DNA of 34,494 nucleotides. Source: Halanaerobium salsuginis (GTDB lineage: Bacteria; Bacillota; Halanaerobiia; Halanaerobiales; Halanaerobiaceae). Below the pieces are notes generated by a model. That model did no database searches, had not been told where the DNA came from, and saw nothing but the letters and a program-made list of their open reading frames with translations. The first letter of the stretch is position 1; the number at the start of each line of letters is the position of its first letter. Location of the stretch: the NCBI RefSeq assembly GCF_900114545.1, contig NZ_FOTI01000031.1:1-34494 (forward strand). Reading direction: 5' to 3'. A program made the translations under genes and the position numbers. Shown in pieces: positions 8,608 through 16,818 of this stretch.

Positions 8608-8997
8608 ATGGATAATAGATTAAAGATAAATCAACCCATCCGCCCTCTTCCCCAGCAGCAAAAAAATAAGACTGTTACCGAAAAAAAGAGTTCTGATTCC
8701 TCTTTTAAGGATATTCTGACCAGTAAAATTAAAGGTCAGCCTAAAATTTCTTTTTCGAAGCATGCTCAAAATAGAATTAATTCTCGCTCAATTGCACTTT
8801 CTACAGCAGAGATTAATAAACTACAGCATGGTATAGAAAAAGCTAGAAAAAAAGGAGCTCGTGATTCGCTGGTAATGGTTAATAATGTTGCTTATATAGT
8901 AAGTGTGGAAAATAATACTGTGATTACAGCAGTAGATGAGGAAAACATGGAAGATAATGTTTTTACTAACATTGATAGTGCTGTTTTTATGAAATAA
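8608..8997 (+). CDS. Conserved flagellar operon protein (TIGR02530-type)
   Basis: A 129-residue protein with a Pro/Gln/Lys-rich N-terminus and the conserved core SFSKHAQNRINSRSIALS then KARKKGARDSLVMVNNVAYI and VITAVDEENMEDNVFTNID. I recognise this as the small protein of unknown function found between flgD and flgE in many Firmicute and spirochaete flagellar operons. No signal peptide or membrane segment is visible. Its place beside flgD and flgE suggests a hook-assembly role, which is inference. Its TAA stop overlaps the first base of the predicted RNA structure before flgE. Confidence 0.85.
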   Translation: MDNRLKINQPIRPLPQQQKNKTVTEKKSSDSSFKDILTSKIKGQPKISFSKHAQNRINSRSIALSTAEINKLQHGIEKARKKGARDSLVMVNNVAYIVSVENNTVITAVDEENMEDNVFTNIDSAVFMK

Positions 8998-9063
8998 ATC
9001 GGAATGAGCTGGACCTTTTTCAGGAGGCTCTGTGCTGCTGTCGATAACAGCGGGACTCCGATT
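8997..9063 (+). promoter_or_regulatory. Candidate structured RNA leader before flgE (three-way junction)
   Basis: Three helices can be drawn. P1: AATCGGA (8997-9003) with TCCGATT (9057-9063). P2: GAGCT (9006-9010) with GGCTC (9026-9030, last pair wobble), then an asymmetric internal loop GGA/A and CC(T)/(A)GG. P3: CTGCTGT (9035-9041) with ACAGCGG (9047-9053). P1 closes 25 nt before the flgE ATG, and the Shine-Dalgarno GAAGGAGG follows at 9072-9079. A very similar P2 and a matching P3 occur before flgG (27539-27623). It does not match a riboswitch core I know; function unknown. Confidence 0.5.
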
Positions 9064-9088
9064 AAAAAACTGAAGGAGGAAACTTTAT

Positions 9089-10723
9089 ATGTTAAGATCG
9101 ATGTACGCTGGTGTTTCTGGTTTAAATGCTCACCAGCAGATGATGGATGTAACTGGAAATAATATTTCCAATGTTAATACAGTTGGATTTAAGAGCAGTC
9201 GAGTTACATTTAAGGAAATGTTAAGTCAAACAATTAAGGGAGCATCTGCTCCTCAGGATAACCGGGCAGGTACAAATCCGCAACAGGTTGGTCTGGGAGT
9301 AAGTCTTGGTAGTATTGATACCGATATGAGTTCTGGTAACTTGCAGTCTACTGAGAAGACTTCTGATGCAGCTATTCAGGGTGATGGATTTTTTGTACTG
9401 AGAAATGGTAATAATACAGTTTATACCAGGGCCGGTAACTTTGATTTTGATCGCAATGGCAATCTTTATTCGACTAGTACTGGTTTATTAGTGCAGGGAT
9501 GGCTGGCTGATCAAAACGGTGAATACAGTGATTTTAATGCCCAGAATGTTCAGGATATAGTTTTACAGCAGCAAATTAATGCTACTGCAACTGATCAAGT
9601 AAGTTATGCTAAAAATCTAGATGCTGATGCAACCAATGCATTTTCTATTCTGGAACAGAGCCTTGAACTTGATAATGGAACTGATTCTGATAATCTGGAA
9701 TTTAGTTTAACTCCAGTTGAAGGAATGCATAATGTCTGGGATTATACTCTAACAGCTGATGATAGCTCAACAGTTATTAATAGTGGCACAGATGAGTTAA
9801 CAGGTCAAATTAGGCTTGACAATGATGGTAATTTAGTTGAAATGACCAAAGGAGATCTTACTACAGGAACATCAATCACAGGTGCTAGTGGTATTTCTGT
9901 TGATGTTAAGGGATCAGGTGCAGTTAATTTAGATGTAGCTAGTATCGGTGACAACTTAAATGATGAGTATCTAATTGATGATAGTTCTGTTGCTTCTGGT
10001 ACTCATACTGTTAACATGACTTATGAACAAGATGCTCTGCGGAATATAGCGGTTGATGTTTATGACAGTCAGGGAGGCAAGCATACAGTAGTTGTGCCTC
10101 TGGAAAAAACGGCTAACAATGAGTGGACAATTAGTGATAGTGAAATTTCTGTTGATGGTGTAGTGGCAACACCAGCCCCAACTCTGGGAGGAGACCATGT
10201 AATTACTTTTGATAAAAATGGTAATATTTCTTCTGGTCAGACAGTTGATCTATCATTTACGCCTGCTGGTCCAGATGTGGCTCAGACAATCGAACTTGAC
10301 TTTAGTAATTTAACTCAATTTGCTGGTTCAATGACAGCTAACTTTGATAATGTTAATGGTTATGCTAATGGAAGTTTAGAATCATTTTCTTTCACTGAAA
10401 ATGGTGATATAGTTGGTTCTTATGATAATGGATTAACTAAGGTCCTGGCTAAAATAGCTTTAGCTAAATTTCAGAACCCGGCTGGTTTAACTAGAAAAGA
10501 GGGAGTTTTCCAGACCTCCAGTAACTCCGGTGATCCAGAATTAGGAGCTTCTTCAACTGGTGGATTTGGTACGCTTGCTCCTTCTAAGTTAGAGATGTCA
10601 AATGCTAATCTGGCTCAAGAATTTACTAATATGATTACAGCTCAACGTGGTTTTCAGGCTAATTCAAAATTAATTACTACTTCAGATGAGATGCTGCAGG
10701 AACTTGTTAACTTAAAGAGATAA
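9089..10723 (+). CDS. flgE: Flagellar hook protein FlgE
   Basis: FlgE polymerises into the hook. The 544-residue product has the N-terminal rod/hook motif (NNISNVNTVGFKSSR, about residues 27-41), the FlgE-type GDGFFVL segment, a long variable Asp/Asn/Ser/Thr-rich middle exposed on the hook surface, and the C-terminal coiled-coil (NANLAQEFTNMITAQRGFQA, ending LVNLKR). No cysteine-rich or signal sequence is seen, as expected for a type III exported protein. Acidic composition fits a halophile. Preceded by a putative structured leader and GAAGGAGG. Confidence 0.97.
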   Translation: MLRSMYAGVSGLNAHQQMMDVTGNNISNVNTVGFKSSRVTFKEMLSQTIKGASAPQDNRAGTNPQQVGLGVSLGSIDTDMSSGNLQSTEKTSDAAIQGDGFFVLRNGNNTVYTRAGNFDFDRNGNLYSTSTGLLVQGWLADQNGEYSDFNAQNVQDIVLQQQINATATDQVSYAKNLDADATNAFSILEQSLELDNGTDSDNLEFSLTPVEGMHNVWDYTLTADDSSTVINSGTDELTGQIRLDNDGNLVEMTKGDLTTGTSITGASGISVDVKGSGAVNLDVASIGDNLNDEYLIDDSSVASGTHTVNMTYEQDALRNIAVDVYDSQGGKHTVVVPLEKTANNEWTISDSEISVDGVVATPAPTLGGDHVITFDKNGNISSGQTVDLSFTPAGPDVAQTIELDFSNLTQFAGSMTANFDNVNGYANGSLESFSFTENGDIVGSYDNGLTKVLAKIALAKFQNPAGLTRKEGVFQTSSNSGDPELGASSTGGFGTLAPSKLEMSNANLAQEFTNMITAQRGFQANSKLITTSDEMLQELVNLKR

Positions 10724-10742
10724 TTTGACTTAGAAATGTAAA

Positions 10743-10778
10743 TACCAGGCTGAGCTATAGCTATAGTTTAGCCTGGTA
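10743..10778 (+). other. Long intercistronic hairpin between flgE and flbD
   Basis: TACCAGGCT (10743-10751) pairs with AGCCTGGTA (10770-10778), and the inner bases GAGCTATAG/CTATAGTTT continue the pairing with two wobbles, giving an almost continuous 16-18 bp stem. No T-run follows, and the flbD Shine-Dalgarno begins about 8 nt later. It could protect the abundant flgE mRNA from 3' decay or partly attenuate downstream transcription. The structure is clear; the role is inferred. Confidence 0.55.
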
Positions 10779-10798
10779 ATTAATAAAGGAAGTGTATG

Positions 10799-11008
10799 AT
10801 GATTAAACTGACCAGGATGGACGAACGGGAATTCGTTCTTAATGCTGATTTAATTGAAGAGGTCCAGGAAACTCCTGATACAGTAATAACCTTAACTAAT
10901 GGCAAGAAATTACTTGTTAAAGATTCAGCAGATGATATAATAAATAAAGTAATAGTTTACCGGCGAAAAATAGTGGCTGGAATTTCTAGAACAGGGGAGA
11001 GATCGTAA
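10799..11008 (+). CDS. flbD: Flagellar protein FlbD/SwrD
   Basis: A 69-residue protein starting MIKLTRMDEREFVLNADLIE, the hallmark of FlbD/SwrD, encoded between flgE and motA or fliL in Firmicutes and spirochaetes. In Bacillus the SwrD homologue raises motor torque. An ATG at 10796 directly precedes the chosen one; I prefer 10799 because relatives begin MIKLTR and the AAGGA (10786-10790) is then better spaced. Its stop codon is immediately followed by the motA ATG. Confidence 0.9.
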   Translation: MIKLTRMDEREFVLNADLIEEVQETPDTVITLTNGKKLLVKDSADDIINKVIVYRRKIVAGISRTGERS

Positions 11009-11812
11009 ATGGATATAGCAACTGTTGTAGGTTTTATAGCAGGAGCAATAATTTTTGGCATAGTTGTCCTATTGGGTGGTAATGTAATTATATTTGTTAG
11101 TATACAATCTGCTCTGGTAGTTCTGGGTGGAACCCTGGCCGGTGTAATGATCAGTTATACTTTCGATGATCTAAAGAATATTCCCAATTTATTAAGGGTC
11201 TCATTTCAAAATGACAATGTAGAGTCAGAACATGTTATTGAAACACTGGTTGATTTTGCTGAAAAAGCAAGAAGAGAAGGTCTGCTTGCTTTAGAGGATG
11301 ATGCCAACCAGATGGAAGATGAGTTTTTAAAAAAGGGGATTCAACTTGTTGTTGATGGAACTGATCCAGAATTAGTGAGAAATATTTTAGAAACTAAACT
11401 GACCTTTTTAACAGAAAGGCACACCAAGGGAAGAGGAATTTTTTCCACCATGGGTGAACTTGCACCTGCTTTTGGTATGATTGGTACTTTAATTGGTCTA
11501 ATTCAAATGTTAAGTCAGCTTGACGACCCGGATCAGCTTGGCGGAGGGATGGCTATTGCTTTAATTACTACTCTTTATGGTGCTTTATTAGCTAACTGGA
11601 TTTTTATTCCTTTAACTAAAAATTTAGAAACACAGAGCAATCATGAAATTCATGTTAAAGAGGTAATAATTGAAGGAATTCTTTCTATTCAAGCAGGCGA
11701 AAATCCTAGAATTGTTAAAGAAAAATTACATGCCTTCTTATCGGAGGGAGAAAAACAGCAGGTAGAAGCAAGAACCGGTGGAACGGAGGAGGCGACTGAA
11801 GATGCCTCGTAA
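11009..11812 (+). CDS. motA: Flagellar motor stator protein MotA
   Basis: MotA forms, with MotB, the ion-conducting stator complex in the cytoplasmic membrane. The 267 residues contain two N-terminal membrane segments, a cytoplasmic charged loop (DFAEKARREGLLALEDD, about 85-101) that engages FliG, and two further membrane segments with the conserved GELAPAFGMIGTLIGLIQML. The final segment precedes a charged C-terminus. It starts directly after the flbD stop (TAAATG) and overlaps motB by 11 bp. Confidence 0.95.
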   Translation: MDIATVVGFIAGAIIFGIVVLLGGNVIIFVSIQSALVVLGGTLAGVMISYTFDDLKNIPNLLRVSFQNDNVESEHVIETLVDFAEKARREGLLALEDDANQMEDEFLKKGIQLVVDGTDPELVRNILETKLTFLTERHTKGRGIFSTMGELAPAFGMIGTLIGLIQMLSQLDDPDQLGGGMAIALITTLYGALLANWIFIPLTKNLETQSNHEIHVKEVIIEGILSIQAGENPRIVKEKLHAFLSEGEKQQVEARTGGTEEATEDAS

Positions 11813-12635
11813 GCAAAAAAATAATGGTGGTGGCGATAAAGGCGGAGGTTCTCCTGCCTGGATGACCACTTTTAGTGACTTGATGACACTTTTATTAGTT
11901 TTCTTTGTTTTACTTTATTCATTTTCAGTTATGGATGTAGAAAAATTTGAGGGCTTTATTGCAGCCTTAAAAAATCAACTGGGAGTTTTAGAAGCTGGTA
12001 AAACTATTACTCCTAATCCTAATATTGATGCTGGTACATTGGGGCAGGATTATGCTCAGGCTCCAGAAAATATTAGACAGGTTATGGAAGAATTAAATAA
12101 TTATATAGAAGCTAATAATTTAAGTGATCGAGTGCAAGTTGAACAGAAAAGAAAAGGTCTGGTAATCAGTTTAACTGGTGAAATACTTTATCAATTGGGT
12201 AGAGCTGAGATTAGAGATCAGGGAAAAGAGATTTTGACCAGAATTTCTAATATTTTAACCGAAATACCGAATGATATTATGATTGAAGGTCATACAGATG
12301 ATCTGCCAATCAGAACTAATGAGTTTCCTTCCAATTGGGAATTATCAACAGCAAGAGCGGTTAATGTGATTAAATTTTTAATTGAAGAAAAGAATTTTAA
12401 TCCCGCCCGACTTTCTGCAGCTGGATATTCAGAATACCGACCTGTTGCTGATAATTCTACTGCTGCCGGAAGGGCAGAGAATCGTAGAGTTGAAATAGTT
12501 GTACTAAACTCTCAATATACAGTAAATAATAGCGATAATAATGATAATCAAATTGAAACAGAAAACACAGTAATACAAAGTAACAATTCTAATCAGCAGC
12601 AGTTAACTGCTAATACTGGGGAAGGAGGAAATTAA
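11802..12635 (+). CDS. motB: Flagellar motor stator protein MotB, probably sodium-type
   Basis: MotB anchors the stator to peptidoglycan and holds the ion-binding aspartate. I chose ATG 11802 (277 residues, MPRKQKNNGG) because GGAGGAGG lies 9 nt upstream; a GTG at 11778 would extend it by 8 residues without a good ribosome site. The membrane segment has TTFSDLMTLLLVFFVLLYSF with the ion-binding Asp26, closer to PomB/MotS than to proton-type MotB. The OmpA-like peptidoglycan domain (about 140-240) includes IEGHTDDLPI and NWELSTARAVNVI. A polar Asn/Gln tail follows. Confidence 0.94.
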   Translation: MPRKQKNNGGGDKGGGSPAWMTTFSDLMTLLLVFFVLLYSFSVMDVEKFEGFIAALKNQLGVLEAGKTITPNPNIDAGTLGQDYAQAPENIRQVMEELNNYIEANNLSDRVQVEQKRKGLVISLTGEILYQLGRAEIRDQGKEILTRISNILTEIPNDIMIEGHTDDLPIRTNEFPSNWELSTARAVNVIKFLIEEKNFNPARLSAAGYSEYRPVADNSTAAGRAENRRVEIVVLNSQYTVNNSDNNDNQIETENTVIQSNNSNQQQLTANTGEGGN

Positions 12636-12637
12636 AA

Positions 12638-13093
12638 ATGGCTGAAGAAGGACAAATGAACTATAAAATGCTGGCTTTAATAGTAGTTTTAGTTATAGTT
12701 ATTACAGGAGTTGCCAGCTTTACTTTTTTCACTTATTTTTCAGTTTCCGGGGATAAGGATCAAGAAGAAAAAAAGGTAGAAAGGGTTGAAGATATTCGGC
12801 CTACTTACAATGCAGGCGATTTTACTGTTAATATTACTGAAAACAGTAGAATAAACTTTGTCAGAGCTAGTATTGTTTTTGAAATTGAAAATGAGGATCT
12901 AGTTGAAGAACTTGATAAACGTTCTTCTCAAATTAGAGATCGCATTATTTCAACTTTAAGAGCACAAAATGAATCAATCCTGGAAGAACCTGGAGCTGAC
13001 ACAATTAAAGAGATTGTTAAAACAAAAATAAATGATCTTTTGATTTCAGGGGAAATAACAAATGTCTGGTTTACAGAACTGGTTGTACAGTAG
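12638..13093 (+). CDS. fliL: Flagellar basal body-associated protein FliL
   Basis: FliL is a single-pass membrane protein that rings and stabilises the stator. The 151-residue product has a short cytoplasmic N-terminus, one membrane segment (about 10-34), and an extracytoplasmic stomatin-like domain (AGDFTVNITENSRINFVRAS) ending LISGEITNVWFTELVVQ, the typical FliL C-terminus. It follows motB by 2 bp and precedes fliM, the usual setting. Start ATG has GGGGAAGGAGG upstream. Confidence 0.93.
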   Translation: MAEEGQMNYKMLALIVVLVIVITGVASFTFFTYFSVSGDKDQEEKKVERVEDIRPTYNAGDFTVNITENSRINFVRASIVFEIENEDLVEELDKRSSQIRDRIISTLRAQNESILEEPGADTIKEIVKTKINDLLISGEITNVWFTELVVQ

Positions 13094-13108
13094 GGAGGAC
13101 AAAAAAAG

Positions 13109-14113
13109 ATGGCTGATGTACTAAACCAAAATGAAATAGACTCTCTGCTCTCTGCAATTAGTAATGGTAGTTTAGATGTTGAGGAAGCAAAAGAACAATC
13201 AGAAGAAAAAATAGTTAAAGACTACGATTTTAGGCGACCAGATAAACTTTCTAAAGAGCAGATGCGTACTTTACAGATGATTCATGAAAATTTATCAAGA
13301 CTTTTTACTACGACATTATCGACTAAACTCAGAAGCATGGTTAATTTTGAAGTCGCTTCAATCGAACAACTTTCTTATTCTGAATTTATTAATTCTTTAC
13401 CAGAACCAACTATTATTGGAATTAATAGTCTTGAACCACTTGAAGGTCAATTTATTTTTGAAATTAATCCAGAAATTGGTTTTGCAATTATTGATCGCCT
13501 TTTTGGGGGTTTTGGTAATCCAATCGATGAAATACGTTCTTTTACTGATATAGAGCAGGTAGTTATTAGGAAAGTAATGAACTGGCTTTTAGATGGCTTC
13601 AGTGAGGCCTGGGAGAATATTTCCAGTTTAAAGCCAAAATTGCTAGAACTTGAGTCAAATCCTCAATTTACTCAAATTGTTCCTAATAGTGATATGACAA
13701 TTATAATAACATTATCTGCCCGGATAGGTGGCAGTGAGGGATTAATGAATATCTGTTTGCCATATATAATGCTAGAACCAGTTGTTAGCAATTTAAATGC
13801 TCAATATTGGTTTTCTAGTACTAGAAAAAAACAAACTCCGGAGCATATTGCTAATTTAAAAAGAAGATTAAACGAAGCTCTGGTTGAAGTTTATGCAGTT
13901 CTGGGTAGTACAGAAATTACAGTGGAAGATTTTCTTTATCTACAATCTGGTGATGTGATCAGGCTTGATAAAAAAGTAGAAGATAATGCTGAGCTTAAGA
14001 TTGGTAGTCACCGTAAATATGAAGCAATAGTTGGTAATAAAAATAATCATAAAGCTATCCAAATAGTAGGTGTAGTGGAAAATTTGTTAGAGGAGAGTGA
14101 AGACGATGACTAA
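13109..14113 (+). CDS. fliM: Flagellar motor switch protein FliM
   Basis: FliM forms the middle of the C ring and binds phospho-CheY. The 334-residue product starts with the CheY-binding helix LNQNEIDSLLSAI (residues 5-17), followed by a CheC-like middle domain containing the GINSLEPLEGQFIFEINPEI and DRLFGGFG region, and a C-terminal FliN-like domain (about 250-325, SGDVIRLDKKVEDNAELKIG). The CheY-binding motif is intact although no chemotaxis gene occurs in the window. It overlaps fliY by 8 bp. Confidence 0.96.
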   Translation: MADVLNQNEIDSLLSAISNGSLDVEEAKEQSEEKIVKDYDFRRPDKLSKEQMRTLQMIHENLSRLFTTTLSTKLRSMVNFEVASIEQLSYSEFINSLPEPTIIGINSLEPLEGQFIFEINPEIGFAIIDRLFGGFGNPIDEIRSFTDIEQVVIRKVMNWLLDGFSEAWENISSLKPKLLELESNPQFTQIVPNSDMTIIITLSARIGGSEGLMNICLPYIMLEPVVSNLNAQYWFSSTRKKQTPEHIANLKRRLNEALVEVYAVLGSTEITVEDFLYLQSGDVIRLDKKVEDNAELKIGSHRKYEAIVGNKNNHKAIQIVGVVENLLEESEDDD

Positions 14114-15347
14114 TGACGGCAACTTTTTATCACAGGATGAAATAGATGCTTTGATGACTGATCAGGAAGGTGAAGAACCTGCTGAAAATGATACTAATAA
14201 CGAGTCAGCAGCTCAAAATGGTAAAACACCTGATGCTGGTGACTTAAATGATGAGGAAATTGATGTAATTGGAGAAGTTAATAATATTGCAATGGGTTCT
14301 TCCGCTACAGCTCTTTCTACCCTGCTTGATGAAAAAGTAGAGATCACTACACCAGAAGTTGAAGTGATGTCTTTTCAGAAAGTTATCGAACAATATGATA
14401 AACCTTGTGTATTGGTTAAGGTAGAATATGTAGAAGGAATTGAAGGGCTAAGTTTATTGGTAATTGATACAGAAGATGCAGCGGTAATTGCTGATTTAAT
14501 GATGGGGGGCGATGGTCTAGAAGGTATGGATCAGGAAATGCTAAATGAGATTTCAATTAGTGCAGTAGGAGAAGCAATGAACCAGATGATGGGAGCAGCT
14601 TCAACTGCTATGTCAAATATTCTAGATGAATTGGTAAATATTTCACCTCCAACTGCTGAGTTTATTGACCTAGATGATGTAATTCAAGAAGGTAGAGACT
14701 GGTTCAATCCTGAAGAAAAAATAGTAGTAACTTCTTTTAAGCTGAAAGTTGGTACTCTAATTGACAGCAGTTTTAAACAGTTATCTTCTTATAAATTTGT
14801 TAAGGGAATGGCTAATTCATTGCTGCATGGAGGAACTGGACTGGTTGATAATACAATTGATGAAGAACAATTAAAATCAGAAATCAAATCTGAAGTTGAT
14901 ACTTCAGTTAAAGAAGAGTTTGAAAAACCAGCAGCTGGTTCAAACAATTCCGCTCAAGGAGCAGCCCAGTCAGCGCCAAATAGACAGGCACCGCGTCATT
15001 CTCAAAATAGAAATATTGAAAATGAATCTGCAGTAAATGTACAGGAAGCACAATTTCCTCAATTTAGTCAAGCTCAAACTCAGCCTTTACCAAATAATAT
15101 GGAATTAATTAAGGATGTTCCACTTGAAGTTACTGTTAGGCTAGGTAAAACAGTAATGAAAATTAGAGATATTCTTGATCTAGGAGATGGATCAATTATT
15201 GAACTTGATAAACTTGCTGGTGAGCCCGTGGATTTGCTAGTTAACGGAAAATTAGTTGCAAAAGGTGAAGTAGTTGTAATTGATGAAAACTTTGGTTTTA
15301 GAGTTAAAGATATTATTAGTCCAGCTGAACGTTTAACTAAAATTTAG
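14106..15347 (+). CDS. fliY: Flagellar motor switch phosphatase FliY
   Basis: FliY combines a CheC-like CheY-P phosphatase with a FliN-type C-ring domain. I start at ATG 14106 (413 residues) because AGGAGAG lies 8 nt upstream; GTG 14097 would overlap that site. A CheY-binding motif FLSQDEIDALM lies at about 6-16. Two phosphatase centres are visible: E57/N60 (GEVNNIAMGSS) and E156/N159 (GEAMNQMMGA). A Gln/Asn/Ala-rich linker (about 265-325) leads to the FliN domain (VPLEVTVRLGKTVMKIRDIL). This replaces fliN, as in Bacillus and Thermotoga. Confidence 0.95.
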   Translation: MTNDGNFLSQDEIDALMTDQEGEEPAENDTNNESAAQNGKTPDAGDLNDEEIDVIGEVNNIAMGSSATALSTLLDEKVEITTPEVEVMSFQKVIEQYDKPCVLVKVEYVEGIEGLSLLVIDTEDAAVIADLMMGGDGLEGMDQEMLNEISISAVGEAMNQMMGAASTAMSNILDELVNISPPTAEFIDLDDVIQEGRDWFNPEEKIVVTSFKLKVGTLIDSSFKQLSSYKFVKGMANSLLHGGTGLVDNTIDEEQLKSEIKSEVDTSVKEEFEKPAAGSNNSAQGAAQSAPNRQAPRHSQNRNIENESAVNVQEAQFPQFSQAQTQPLPNNMELIKDVPLEVTVRLGKTVMKIRDILDLGDGSIIELDKLAGEPVDLLVNGKLVAKGEVVVIDENFGFRVKDIISPAERLTKI

Positions 15348-15359
15348 ATAGGTGATAGA

Positions 15360-15758
15360 ATGAATTATATCTGGGAAACATTTAAAATTGCCTTTTTTCT
15401 GGTCTTAATAATTGCCTTTATCCTGGCAATTTATTATTTAGTGAAAAATAAATTTTCCCTTAATACATCTAAAAAAATGGAAATTATCGATAGTATGCGT
15501 CTTGCAAATGGTGAAATGATATATTTGGTTAAGTTATTTGACGAAGTAATAATGCTTGGCGGAACAAAAGAAGAAGTATCATTTTTAAAAAGTTGGCCCC
15601 AGGCAGAAGTTGATTTAACTACTGATAAGGAGAATAGTAATTTAAACTTTAAAAATACTTTTAATAAATTTTTAGCAAAAAAAGGTGTAGAGAAGAAAAA
15701 TTCAAAATCTGAATTTAATGATAAGCAATTGGATGACAGCAGTGATAAAAATGTCTAA
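15360..15758 (+). CDS. fliO: Flagellar biosynthesis protein FliO
   Basis: FliO is a small membrane scaffold needed for FliP ring assembly in the export gate. The 132-residue product has one membrane segment (about 8-29) followed by a FliO-like cytoplasmic domain (KKMEIIDSMRLANGEMIYLV, then EVIMLGGTKEEVSFL) and a polar Lys/Asn/Ser tail. The family is poorly conserved; position directly before fliP and the domain pattern support the call. Its end overlaps the start of fliP by 8 bp. Confidence 0.85.
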   Translation: MNYIWETFKIAFFLVLIIAFILAIYYLVKNKFSLNTSKKMEIIDSMRLANGEMIYLVKLFDEVIMLGGTKEEVSFLKSWPQAEVDLTTDKENSNLNFKNTFNKFLAKKGVEKKNSKSEFNDKQLDDSSDKNV

Positions 15759-16515
15759 AAAAATTATCTGTCTTGGATTAATGCTGATTTTCATTTTTTC
15801 ACTACAGGCTAATGTAATGGCACAAGGTTTTAGCCTGCCAAATATTTCTTTACAAGTGGGAGATGGACAATCTGATAATCCAGGTGATGATCTTGTTTTG
15901 TCACTGCGAATCTTATTATTGTTAACGATACTTTCTCTTGCTCCAGCGATTGTAATTTTATTTACTTCTTTTACCCGTATAATAATTGTTTTTTCAATTT
16001 TAAAGAAAGCACTTGCTTTAAATAATATGCCTCCCAACCAAATTTTAATTGGGATTGCTATATTTTTAACAATTTTTATTATGGCTCCTGTCTGGCAGGG
16101 GATTAATCAAAATGCTTTACAGCCTTATTTAGCAGAAGATATATCGCTTGAAACTGCTTATCAAAATACGATTACTCCTCTCAGAGATTTTATGTTTAAA
16201 CAAGTTGATGAAGAATCATTAGCTTTATTTACTAATTTAACTGAGATAGAGCGACCGGAGACAAGGGCTGATATTCCAACTTATGTTTTAATTCCCGCTT
16301 TTTTAGTTAATGAAATTAAGATTGCTTTTCAAATAGGTTTTATCTTATACATACCATTTTTAATGATAGATATGATTGTAGCAAGTATTCTAATGTCAAT
16401 GGGAATGATGATGTTACCACCTGTTATTATTTCACTCCCTTTTAAGATATTACTTTTTGTACTAGCTGATGGCTGGCATCTTTTAATTGGTTCTCTGGTT
16501 CAAACTTTTAATTAG
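15751..16515 (+). CDS. fliP: Flagellar export gate protein FliP
   Basis: FliP forms, with FliQ and FliR, the helical export gate in the membrane. I chose ATG 15751 (254 residues), which begins MSKKIICLGLMLIFIF, a cleavable signal-like segment ending near AQ. In-frame starts at 15718, 15733 and 15742 exist, and none has a strong ribosome site. Core motifs are LAPAIVILFTSFTRIIIVFS, NNMPPNQILIGIAIFLTIFI, YVLIPAFLVNEIKIAFQIGF and SMGMMMLPPVIISLPFKI, all highly conserved in the family. Confidence 0.95.
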   Translation: MSKKIICLGLMLIFIFSLQANVMAQGFSLPNISLQVGDGQSDNPGDDLVLSLRILLLLTILSLAPAIVILFTSFTRIIIVFSILKKALALNNMPPNQILIGIAIFLTIFIMAPVWQGINQNALQPYLAEDISLETAYQNTITPLRDFMFKQVDEESLALFTNLTEIERPETRADIPTYVLIPAFLVNEIKIAFQIGFILYIPFLMIDMIVASILMSMGMMMLPPVIISLPFKILLFVLADGWHLLIGSLVQTFN

Positions 16516-16536
16516 TAAGTTAAAGGAAGTGAAAAA

Positions 16537-16812
16537 ATGATGGATCCAGCAGTAGTTCTAGATATTGGTAGACAGGCCTTATATACAGTTATTTTAGTGA
16601 TTTCACCTGTGTTGGGAGCTGGTTTAATTACCGGTCTGCTTGTTGCTATTTTTCAGGCAACAACTCAAATTCAGGAGCAAACACTAGCCTTTGTACCAAA
16701 AATATTTGCTGTTTTAGGTGCAATAGCTTTTTTTGGACCCTGGATTATGACAACTCTAGTGGAATTTGTGCAGAGGCTCCTGGAAAACATACCTCTTTAT
16801 CTGGGAAGGTGA
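16537..16812 (+). CDS. fliQ: Flagellar export gate protein FliQ
   Basis: A 91-residue protein with two membrane helices, as usual for FliQ, which wraps around the FliP-FliR gate. The family segment GAGLITGLLVAIFQATTQIQ (about 26-45) followed by EQTLAFVPKIFAV is clear. Start ATG at 16537 (a second ATG codon follows at once) has AAAGGAAGTG upstream. It lies between fliP and fliR with short gaps. Confidence 0.96.
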   Translation: MMDPAVVLDIGRQALYTVILVISPVLGAGLITGLLVAIFQATTQIQEQTLAFVPKIFAVLGAIAFFGPWIMTTLVEFVQRLLENIPLYLGR

Positions 16813-16818
16813 TAGCAT

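Noticed and set aside
9040-9047. GTCGATAA resembles the -10 of a sigma-28 promoter (GCCGATAA) before flgE
   Set aside because: No TAAA-like -35 lies about 15 bp upstream (the bases there are CAGG), and the sequence is better explained as the loop side of helix P3. Hook genes are also not usually sigma-28 targets.
8997-9063. Considered a c-di-GMP riboswitch (type I or II)
   Set aside because: The conserved cores of those riboswitches are not visible; the helices and loops differ.
13284-13553. 89-residue + strand open frame within fliM
   Set aside because: Shadow frame inside a well-conserved gene with Leu-rich composition and no ribosome site.
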